6,590 bases of DNA from JAYOFM01 sp038117225 (lineage in GTDB: Bacteria > Pseudomonadota > Alphaproteobacteria > Rhodospirillales > Casp-alpha2). The notes under the pieces were generated by a model. That model did no database searches, had not been told where the DNA came from, and worked only from the letters and a program-made list of their open reading frames with translations. The stretch is taken from contig JAYOFM010000152.1 of assembly GCA_038117225.1 (NCBI GenBank), positions 1-6,590 of the forward strand. The letters are read 5' to 3'. Every line of letters begins with the position of its first letter. The first letter of the stretch is position 1. Below are positions 1 to 6,216 of the stretch, piece by piece. The position numbers were made by a program, and so were the translations under genes.

Positions 1-722
1 ATGGTCTCCTTGGCTGAGTTTCCCAAGGACGAGACGTAGTGGTACTCGTCGATGATCGAGTCACCGACGAGCAGGACGCGAAAGTCCCGGACGCTTTCGA
101 TCAGCTGGATCAGGTCGTCGAGCGAATGCCCTTCCCGGAACGCCTCGAGATAGTCGCGAAGCGGAGGATCGAAGACGTCTAGATGACGATTGATGAGGGC
201 GGAGGAACTGAAAGTGATGTCCTTGGTATAGACGACCCGGCCCCCATGACGCTTGACGGCGCCTTGTTCGGAGCGGATTTTTCCGGTGATGTCGTCATCG
301 GGGTTTTCGTAGTCCGATCCCTTCACGTAAACGTCCGGTTGTATCGCGTTTATCACGCTTTCGGCGCTGTGTTCGAACACGATTCCAACGAGATCGATGG
401 ACTCGATTGCGGCCAGCATCTCGGCACGCATGTGTTCCGCGAAAATTGGACGTCCCGGCCCCTTGCGCACGAATTTGTCGGCCGTCAGGGTAACGATAAG
501 AATGTCTCCTTCGCGTTTCGCGGCTTCGAAGTGCCGGATGTGGCCCAGGTGAACAAGATCGAACACGCCGTGGCAAAGGACGACGCTTTTACCCGACCGC
601 TTCGCCGCCGCGGATGTCTCGGCAAGGTCTTCGAGACCGCGGATCTTATGGCGGGTGGCGGACTTGGCCACCTCCCCGGGGTTGTCTAATTCGGTGCTCG
701 TCGCGCGATCGGACGTGGTCAC
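1..722 (-). CDS. Nucleotidyltransferase-PfkB sugar kinase fusion (N-terminal part)
   Basis: The first 240 residues are visible and the frame is open to the window edge. Residues about 45-180 form a cytidylyltransferase-like (HldE/RfaE C-domain type) nucleotidyltransferase: CHGVFDLVHLGH (50-61) contains the HxGH nucleotide-binding signature, KGPGRP is at 87-92, VYVKGSDY at 131-138, and TFSSSALINRH (170-180) matches the family's C-terminal S/T-rich loop. From residue 214, RVLLVGDSIIDEYHY starts a PfkB/ribokinase fold (compare the VGDxxxDxY opening of HldE kinase). The kinase active site lies outside the window. The protein should phosphorylate a sugar and transfer NMP to the sugar 1-phosphate, by analogy with ADP-heptose synthesis. 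The start is GTG 722, whose GTGA overlaps the epimerase stop by 4 nt, with AGGAAGG just upstream. Domain order is the reverse of E. coli HldE. Whether the sugar is a heptose is not shown. Confidence 0.85.
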   Translation of the reverse strand, partial: MTTSDRATSTELDNPGEVAKSATRHKIRGLEDLAETSAAAKRSGKSVVLCHGVFDLVHLGHIRHFEAAKREGDILIVTLTADKFVRKGPGRPIFAEHMRAEMLAAIESIDLVGIVFEHSAESVINAIQPDVYVKGSDYENPDDDITGKIRSEQGAVKRHGGRVVYTKDITFSSSALINRHLDVFDPPLRDYLEAFREGHSLDDLIQLIESVRDFRVLLVGDSIIDEYHYVSSLGNSAKET

Positions 723-1748
723 GTGCCTTCCTCTTCCAAGTATTTGAACCAATCCCTGGTCGCGACCTCGATTGAATCGGGAGTCCAAACAGGCGCTTCA
801 CGCCAATAGTCGATGTTGTGAATCATGATTTCCACANNNNNNNNNNACACCGCGCTCGAACGGGACGGTCGGCCGCCAGTTCAACATCCTCTGAATTTTC
901 GAGATATCGGCGAACGTGCAATCGGGTTCACCGGGGCGTTTCGGGATATAAACCCGCTCGCCGCCGAGCAGGTCCGCCAGCAGGTTGACGGAATAGGTTC
1001 CACCCGACCCGACGTTCATGGCCTCACCCATATGGGACGAGGCGGCGGCGGCCAGAAAGGCGTCGACAACATCGGTGACGAAAGTGAAATCGCGCGTCTG
1101 TTCACCGTCGCCGACGATCGTCAACGGTTGGCCGGCGAGTATTTGCGCAAGAAACACGCCGAACACGGCACCGTAGCTGCCCGTCGTCCGGTGGCGCGGG
1201 CCAAACACGTTGAACAACCTGAGTGCCATGGCCGGCAATCCATACACCTGCTGCCAGTGCATGACGTATTGTTCGCCGACATTCTTCGTCAGGGCGTAGG
1301 GATACATCGGTCGGATTTCCGCGGTCTCCGGAGTCGGTGAAATATCCGGCAGGCCGTAACACGAGGATGACGCGGCGTAGATGAAACGCTTTACCGCATG
1401 GTCGCGCGCCGCCTCGAGAACGCACAACGTTCCGTCAACGTTGGCGTGATGGTAAACTGCGGGATCAACGATGGACGGCACGATATCCGCCCTGGCCGCA
1501 AGATGAAAAACCCAATCCACTCCGGCGAACAACGGCGTGATGGCCGCCTTGTCGGCGACATCTGCCTGATGAAACCGAAACAGTGGATTGCCGTCGAACC
1601 GGGCCAGGTCGGCGCGCCGCCCCGTCGATAGGTCATCCACGGCGACGACCCGATGGCCATCGGCAATCAACCGTTCCGTCAAATGACCGCCGATGAAACC
1701 GGCGGCACCGGTGACCAGGCAAACCGTTTTTTCGCGCGAGTCCATCAT
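719..1748 (-). CDS. NAD-dependent sugar epimerase/dehydratase (UDP-glucose 4-epimerase-like), interrupted by an assembly gap
   Basis: Extended short-chain dehydrogenase/reductase acting on a nucleotide sugar. The NAD loop TGAAGFIGG spans 13-21, the acidic DDLSTG is at 38-43, HLAA at 82-85, ASSSCYG at 126-132, and the catalytic YxxxK is Tyr151-Lys155. The reading frame is open to Val301, where ten Ns (837-846) interrupt it. Read literally, the frame then slips and stops at 798 after an unrelated tail. In the adjacent frame, 835 to 719 encodes VEIMIHNIDYWREAPVWTPD and onward to a TGA at 719, a family-typical C-terminus. Collapsing the gap gives a continuous 338-residue protein. ATG 1748 overlaps the isomerase stop by 4 nt; the next codon is also ATG (1745) and sits at a better distance (5 nt) from GGGG, so either may be used. 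Epimerase versus dehydratase activity and the sugar are undetermined. Confidence 0.85.
726..732 (-). promoter_or_regulatory. Ribosome binding site for the nucleotidyltransferase-kinase gene
   Basis: AGGAAGG on the minus strand, 3 nt before GTG 722 (6 nt counted from its AGGA core), lies within the last codons of the corrected epimerase frame. Together with the GTGA overlap it selects this start and indicates translational coupling. Confidence 0.7.
837..846. other. Assembly gap (10 Ns), probably of negative true size
   Basis: Ten Ns lie inside the epimerase gene. On the minus strand the upstream flank ends GCGGTGT and the downstream flank begins TGTGGAAATC. Merging the shared TGT yields codons for Arg-Gly-Val-Glu-Ile-Met and keeps the frame intact, so probably no bases are missing and three are duplicated. 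Confidence 0.85.
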
Positions 1749-2578
1749 GACCCCAGATGGCGTTTCACGAGGTTCCGAGTGAACTCGAGATAGACGGCGG
1801 CCGCGGCGATGTCGTCACTTTGTCGCGCCGCCTGAAGTATGAAGCCGCCACCGTAGGCGGTTCGGGACAGGCTGTGGAAAACAGCATCGAAATCCGTATC
1901 CCCTTGACCGAGCGGCACGCTGTAGTCCGCGGCGGTACAATCCTTCACGTGCACGTTCCTTATGCGGTCGCCGTAGGCGGCGATTTCAACGGCGGGGTCA
2001 TACCCGAAATAGGTGCTGTTGCCCATATCGTAGTTGACGCCGAGTCGCCGATGGTCGTGCGCGGAAAGGAACTGCCCAAGCGGCTTGGCGTCCATATCGG
2101 TTTCCAGAAGAATGTCGATTCCGAGGTGGTCGGCACTCTCCAACGCCCGGCCGAGAATGTCGTCGAACGCGGTGTCCGGACCCTGGTTGTCGAGCGAATT
2201 CTCACCCAGCATCGGCACCTCGATCATCGGCAGCCCGGCCGCCGCGGCATCGTGGAGGGTTGTCATCAATATATCCGTCGCTTGGGTTCGAACGGCGGCA
2301 TCCGCCGAGACGAGGGGCATTTCCATGAACGTATCACAACATAAACCGGCGGCGGCGATTCCGGTCCGTTCAATCAGCCGCGCCAACGTGGCGCGACCGG
2401 CGTCGCTACGGACCGGGTGGGTATCCCAGCTTGCCATTTCGACGGTAAGCTCGATGCTATCGAATCCGACATCCGCTGCCAGTTCGAACTCCCGTTCCCA
2501 TCCGCTGCCCGGGAACGCTTGAATTCGGTGGCCGACCATGGGTAACAGTCGGCCTTGCATGATGCCGATTGACGGCAC
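1745..2578 (-). CDS. Sugar phosphate isomerase/epimerase (xylose isomerase-like TIM barrel)
   Basis: Predicted 277-residue soluble TIM-barrel protein of the AP-endonuclease-2 / xylose-isomerase-like superfamily, of normal length. It opens with IGIMQGRLLP (4-13) and RIQAFP (18-23), an opening I associate with isomerases of sugar-nucleotide and flagellin-glycan loci. Metal-site candidates fall at the expected strand ends: Glu159 in LLET, Asp184 in NYDMGNS and His210 in NVHVKD. The fourth position, usually Glu, is Gln249 in FILQAAR. The likely reaction is ketose/aldose isomerisation or epimerisation of a sugar phosphate; the substrate is unknown. The start is a GTG immediately after the upstream TAG, with a strong GAGGAAGGA 6 nt before it. 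The TGA stop overlaps the first ATG of the epimerase gene by 4 nt. A hydroxypyruvate isomerase-like role is possible, but the neighbours favour sugar metabolism. Confidence 0.83.
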   Translation of the reverse strand: MPSIGIMQGRLLPMVGHRIQAFPGSGWEREFELAADVGFDSIELTVEMASWDTHPVRSDAGRATLARLIERTGIAAAGLCCDTFMEMPLVSADAAVRTQATDILMTTLHDAAAAGLPMIEVPMLGENSLDNQGPDTAFDDILGRALESADHLGIDILLETDMDAKPLGQFLSAHDHRRLGVNYDMGNSTYFGYDPAVEIAAYGDRIRNVHVKDCTAADYSVPLGQGDTDFDAVFHSLSRTAYGGGFILQAARQSDDIAAAAVYLEFTRNLVKRHLGS

Positions 2579-3982
2579 CTAGTGTCCTTCCTCAATAAGC
2601 TCAGCCAGCGCCTCTTCCATCGTGCGCAGGCCTTCGACAAGGGCATCGTCGGGAATGTTCAGCGGCGGCGCCATCTTGAGCGTACCGCGCCCCGTTCGCA
2701 TGTTGAACACACCCTTCTGCATGGCGCGCTCAACCAGCCTGTCACAGAACGCGAAATCCAATGCCGTATCGCTTCCCGGTTCGCCATGACCGTTTACGCG
2801 GGTAATGAACACGGCGAACACCATTCCCTTGCCGTATACGTCGCCGACGCGGTCCGGGAAGCGGGATTTCCAACGCTCGATCTCGCGGCGCATAATGAAT
2901 TCCTTGCGCGCCGATTCCGCGACAAGGTTCTCGCGCTCGAACACCTCGAGGTTCGCCAGACCAGCGGCACAAGCGAGCGGATGACCGCCGTGGGTGCTCG
3001 TGTACATGGATGCGAGATTGATGACCTCGGCCGGACCCAGAACCGCCGAGAGCGGCAGGGACCCAGACATGCCCTTGCCGCAGATTACTAGGTCCGGCTC
3101 CACGTCGTAGTGCTCGTAGCCGAAGAATCGGCCGCACCGCCCGTAGCCGGCCTGGATCTCGTCGAACACCATCAGGATGTCGTGCTCGCGGGTCCAGCGG
3201 CGGGCTTCCTGGACATAGTCCACGGGATAGAACAGCGTGCCCCAACTCTGGTAGGTTTCCAGGAACAGGGCGCAGACGCGTTCAGGTCCAACGCCCGCCC
3301 TGGCGATGTCCGCCATGTGCTTGCGGAACATCTCCGCGCCGGTCAGGTCCGAGCCGGCCATTACCCAAGGCAGCGGGAACGGCACCTGCACCATGCCCGG
3401 GTCCTGGTAGCCGACCCATTCGCGCAGGCTGGAGAACCCGCCGGCCATCAGCGAGCCAAGCGTGAAGCCGTGATAATTGCCGATGCCGCCGATGATGACG
3501 TCACGCGCCGGCGATTTTGCGCGGCCGTGGTGACGCGCAAGCATCACGGCCCGTTCGCTGGCCTCCGTGCCGGTACTGAACAGCAGGGCCTTCTCCAGAT
3601 AGGGCGGAGTCATGGAGATCAGTTTTTCCAAGAACGTGGCTTTGATCTGTGTCGGGTATAGGTACGAATGCAGCAGCTTGTCCGCGGCCTTGGAGATGGT
3701 CTCGACCAGGTGCGGATGCCCGTGACCGCAGTTGGCGACGAAGATAGTGGATGTGAAGTCGATGAAGGTGTTGCCGGCCGCGTCGAAGACCTGATGCCCC
3801 TTCGCGCGGTCCCAGATCAGCGGCAACTGGCGCATGGCATTCAGGCTTTCGTAGGCCGCCAATTTCTCCATCAGTTCGTGTGTCCCCGGCGCCGGTATCG
3901 CGGTGGCGATATGACGGTGTGCCGTTTCCACGGGCGGCACCTCGACCGGGTCGAGATGGAACTGGTATTCGTCATTGAACAT
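2579..3982 (-). CDS. Class III PLP aminotransferase (ornithine/4-aminobutyrate aminotransferase-like)
   Basis: Predicted 467-residue PLP enzyme of the AAT_II family, near-typical in length. Motifs in order: the substrate-side segment DAAGNTFIDFTS (67-78), phosphate-binding STGTEASE (136-143), YHGF (170-173) stacking on the cofactor ring, FDEIQAGYGRCGRFF (273-287) with Asp274 at the pyridine nitrogen, and CGKGMSGSLPLS (301-312) with Schiff-base Lys303. It transfers an amino group to or from an aldehyde or ketone; the substrate cannot be deduced. It is clearly distinct from the upstream aminotransferase: STGTE rather than NGSD, and no cysteine cluster. The ATG lies 19 nt after the cytidylyltransferase stop, with GGAG about 12 nt upstream, which is rather far. 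The TAG stop directly abuts the GTG of the isomerase gene. No signal peptide or membrane segment is seen. In this setting it most likely makes an amino sugar or amino-alcohol precursor, but amino-acid metabolism is not excluded. Confidence 0.87.
   Translation of the reverse strand: MFNDEYQFHLDPVEVPPVETAHRHIATAIPAPGTHELMEKLAAYESLNAMRQLPLIWDRAKGHQVFDAAGNTFIDFTSTIFVANCGHGHPHLVETISKAADKLLHSYLYPTQIKATFLEKLISMTPPYLEKALLFSTGTEASERAVMLARHHGRAKSPARDVIIGGIGNYHGFTLGSLMAGGFSSLREWVGYQDPGMVQVPFPLPWVMAGSDLTGAEMFRKHMADIARAGVGPERVCALFLETYQSWGTLFYPVDYVQEARRWTREHDILMVFDEIQAGYGRCGRFFGYEHYDVEPDLVICGKGMSGSLPLSAVLGPAEVINLASMYTSTHGGHPLACAAGLANLEVFERENLVAESARKEFIMRREIERWKSRFPDRVGDVYGKGMVFAVFITRVNGHGEPGSDTALDFAFCDRLVERAMQKGVFNMRTGRGTLKMAPPLNIPDDALVEGLRTMEEALAELIEEGH
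2585..2593 (-). promoter_or_regulatory. Strong ribosome binding site for the isomerase gene
   Basis: GAGGAAGGA on the minus strand lies 6 nt before GTG 2578, within the last codons of the upstream aminotransferase gene. It fixes GTG as the start although the codon directly follows the upstream TAG. Confidence 0.8.
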
Positions 3983-4001
3983 TCGGTGTCGGTGCTCCGA
4001 G

Positions 4002-4703
4002 TCAGCTCACGAGTTCGTTTACCCGCCGCACGACTTCCGCGGCCGGCACGGTGATGGGGTCGTCGACGGCAACACCGATCCGTTGCAGCAGAGCCAAGTC
4101 CTCCGGCGTGTCGAGATCCAGCTTGACCGGCGTGTGCAGATACGCCGCGACCTGGATCAGGTTCACCCGGAACGTTTCTGGGTGGGCGTAGAAATACGGG
4201 TTCACGTGTTCCCGGTCCTCGGGGTCATTGGTCAGCGCGGCCACCCGGCGCAGCGCCTCGACGCGAATGAACTCGGCGGCGAAATCGTTGACCCGGTCAG
4301 GATGGACCATGTTGTCGTAACCGAGGAAATCCCAGCTGTCGGCAATGCCGATATCAATTTGGCGATCGACCTCGTCCCAATCCATGAAGACGTTGTCGCC
4401 GGTCGCGCGAACGATGTAGGGACCGGTGGCATGAATCTCCGCCGCAGCGAGATAGCGTTCCACGAGATCGGATTCGCTGCCGCGGAAAACGGGGAACCCG
4501 CAGTGCGCGGCATGATCGGCGAGTTCCGTGTCCCGGTCGAGATCGGAAGTTGCCAGAACCACGCGGTCCACGCGCCGGCAACGGGCCAGCCGCCGCAGCA
4601 CGACCTCGACGACAGGGATGCCGCCGATGGGCTTCATGCTCTTTCCCGGACAGCGCACCGATCCGATGCGCGCCTGCAGAATGACAGTGGCGTTTTGTTC
4701 CAC
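4002..4703 (-). CDS. SpsF-like cytidylyltransferase
   Basis: Predicted 233-residue soluble nucleotidyltransferase of the SpsF / CMP-sugar synthetase-like family (GT-A-like Rossmann fold), expected to join CTP to an acidic sugar or a phosphorylated sugar-like unit. Visible signatures are the N-terminal CTP-binding loop ILQARIGSVRCPGK (8-21), VLATS (49-53), RGSESDLVERY (74-84), the metal-binding segment RATGDNVFMD (99-108, Asp103), REHVNPYFY (164-172) and LDTPEDLALL near the C-terminus. Family members usually read QARMGSTRLPGK and RITGDCPLID, so this copy is recognisable but divergent. The GTG at 4703 is the best start: it lies just after the upstream stop (13-nt gap) and gives the usual family length. 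Its Shine-Dalgarno is poor (AAGG touching the GTG), so translation may depend on coupling to the upstream gene. An in-frame ATG at 4799 would lie deep inside the aminotransferase gene. Placement between two aminotransferases suggests it activates an aminated product (inference). Confidence 0.85.
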   Translation of the reverse strand: MEQNATVILQARIGSVRCPGKSMKPIGGIPVVEVVLRRLARCRRVDRVVLATSDLDRDTELADHAAHCGFPVFRGSESDLVERYLAAAEIHATGPYIVRATGDNVFMDWDEVDRQIDIGIADSWDFLGYDNMVHPDRVNDFAAEFIRVEALRRVAALTNDPEDREHVNPYFYAHPETFRVNLIQVAAYLHTPVKLDLDTPEDLALLQRIGVAVDDPITVPAAEVVRRVNELVS

Positions 4704-4716
4704 CCTTGAGATGCCG

Positions 4717-6216
4717 TCAGTTGGCGGTCTGCTTCTTCTCGCGCAGGCCCTTGAACACCGGCTGCGGCGCGTTGCCCTCGATGAACGAGTGAATATCACC
4801 GGAAGCGAGAGCCTTCTTGACCACGTCCAGCATTTCGCCGAAGGCCCGCGCCGTGTGAATCAGGTCTTCGTCCGTGTGCGAGTAGGAAAGCCCGAACACG
4901 GCCCAGCCGACGATGCCGCGACGTGTCATTTCCTGCAGGAACAGGGCATTCAGAAGGTGGTCGTTCTCCGGTTCGTCGCTCTTCAGGACGACCTGGAAGC
5001 GAACGGGAAATCCGATGACAGAGACGTTGTCACCCAAGTCCCGCGCGGCGATGGCCTTCTCGAAGTTGTCGAACAAGATCTTGCCGGTCCGCCACAGCCG
5101 CGGGATCACCGGGTTTTGATTGTAATAGTCGAGTCCGGCCCGCGCCGCCGCCAGGGTCACCACCTCGCCGCCGTAGGTGGAGGAGAAGAACACCTTCTCG
5201 AACAACGACATGTACTTTTCCAGGCCGGCCAACACACCGATCGGCATGCCGTTGGCGATGCCCTTTCCGAAACAGCCCAGATCAGGCGTGACACCGAAGA
5301 ATTCCTGGCCGCCGCCCTTCGCGAACCGCATGCCGGTGATCATCTCGTCGAAGATCAGCAGCGCCCCGTTCGCGTGGGTCAACTCCTTCACCTCCTCCAG
5401 AAAGCCGGGCTTGGGGAACTCGAAAATCGCCGGTTCCATGATCACGGCGGCGAACTCGTCCGGATGTTCGTCGAACAACTTTTTCAGGCTATCGATATCG
5501 TTGAACATGAAGGTATGGGTCAACGCCTTGACGACATCGGGGATCCCGAAATTGCGGTCGGTGGTGGCAATGTACCAATCCTGGAAGCCGTGGTAGCCCA
5601 TGCAGGCGATACGGTTCCGGCCGGTGACGTGGCGGGCCAGGCGCACGCTCATGGCGGTGACGTCCGATCCGTTCTTGGCGAACCGCACCATTTCCGCGCC
5701 TGGAATCATCGAGGTCAGACGTTCGGCGACCTCGACTTCCAGCTCGTGCATCATGGTGAACGTAATGCCGTCGGCAAGTTGCGCCTTGATGGCGTCGTCG
5801 ACTTCCGGAAAGGAATATCCCAGCGTGATGGGCAGGCAGCCGAGACCGTAGTCGATGTACTCATTGCCGTCCGCATCCCAAACGTGTGAGCCCTTACCCC
5901 GCGCGAGGTACTTCGGCGAATATCCGTCGACGAAACATCCCGGGGCCTTCGACAGTGTCTGGCTGCCACCGGGAATGACCTTGAGCGCCCGTTGCCACAA
6001 CGACTCCGAGTTGACAATTCCCGCCTTCGGGCCCAGATGGGCGAATTTTGCCGAGTCGTACGGGAAATTGTCGGCATCCATGCGTTCCGGATCGTAATAC
6101 GCATTCTCGAAGATACCGCAGGCGTTGGCGCAGCACCCCGCTACCGGGCCGGTCTGGCCTTTTTTCCGAGGACAGTCCTGGCAGCCGTCGAGGCCGAGAT
6201 CGTTATTGAACGTCAT
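4717..6216 (-). CDS. Class III PLP aminotransferase, GSA-aminomutase-like, with cysteine-rich N-terminal extension
   Basis: Predicted 499-residue cytosolic fold-type I PLP enzyme. Residues from about 70 (SLWQRALKVIPGGSQTLSK) to about 480 follow the glutamate-1-semialdehyde aminomutase-like branch: NGSD at 182-185 for cofactor phosphate, YHGF at 208-211, FDEMITG with Asp290 contacting the pyridine nitrogen, and FGKGIANGMP with the Schiff-base Lys318. NGSD replaces the S/T-G-T-E of true HemL, and with the polysaccharide setting this argues for amination of a sugar-like aldehyde or ketone rather than tetrapyrrole synthesis. The first 65 or so residues are extra and hold Cys12, Cys15, Cys28, Cys29 and Cys33. 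ATG 6216 is chosen because GAGGG sits 5 nt upstream and it overlaps the previous gene by only 14 nt; an in-frame ATG at 6291 would add 25 residues inside that gene. Family call is firm, substrate unknown. Automatic naming as hemL would probably mislead. Confidence 0.88.
   Translation of the reverse strand: MTFNNDLGLDGCQDCPRKKGQTGPVAGCCANACGIFENAYYDPERMDADNFPYDSAKFAHLGPKAGIVNSESLWQRALKVIPGGSQTLSKAPGCFVDGYSPKYLARGKGSHVWDADGNEYIDYGLGCLPITLGYSFPEVDDAIKAQLADGITFTMMHELEVEVAERLTSMIPGAEMVRFAKNGSDVTAMSVRLARHVTGRNRIACMGYHGFQDWYIATTDRNFGIPDVVKALTHTFMFNDIDSLKKLFDEHPDEFAAVIMEPAIFEFPKPGFLEEVKELTHANGALLIFDEMITGMRFAKGGGQEFFGVTPDLGCFGKGIANGMPIGVLAGLEKYMSLFEKVFFSSTYGGEVVTLAAARAGLDYYNQNPVIPRLWRTGKILFDNFEKAIAARDLGDNVSVIGFPVRFQVVLKSDEPENDHLLNALFLQEMTRRGIVGWAVFGLSYSHTDEDLIHTARAFGEMLDVVKKALASGDIHSFIEGNAPQPVFKGLREKKQTAN

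Noticed and set aside
183..689. Plus-strand open frame of 168 codons near the left end
   Set aside because: It is antisense to the nucleotidyltransferase domain, whose HxGH and VKGSDY motifs are unmistakable on the minus strand.
798..1748. Epimerase ending at 798 with the tail seen when the Ns are read literally
   Set aside because: The tail after the Ns does not resemble the family, while the adjacent frame gives the expected C-terminus and a stop overlapping the next gene; the end at 798 is produced by the arbitrary gap length.
719..1748. Epimerase as a frameshifted pseudogene
   Set aside because: The only frame change coincides with the N run and disappears when the overlapping flanks are merged; both sides are otherwise intact.
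4704..4799. ATG at 4799 as the start of the cytidylyltransferase
   Set aside because: The added 32 residues are Arg/Ser-rich, lie inside the upstream aminotransferase and precede the conserved N-terminal CTP loop; GTG 4703 gives the usual family length.
4528..5889. Long plus-strand open frame of 453 codons
   Set aside because: It lies antisense to the aminotransferase and part of the cytidylyltransferase, which carry clear family motifs, and its translation is rich in Arg, Val and His without recognisable domains. Long antisense frames are common in GC-rich coding DNA.
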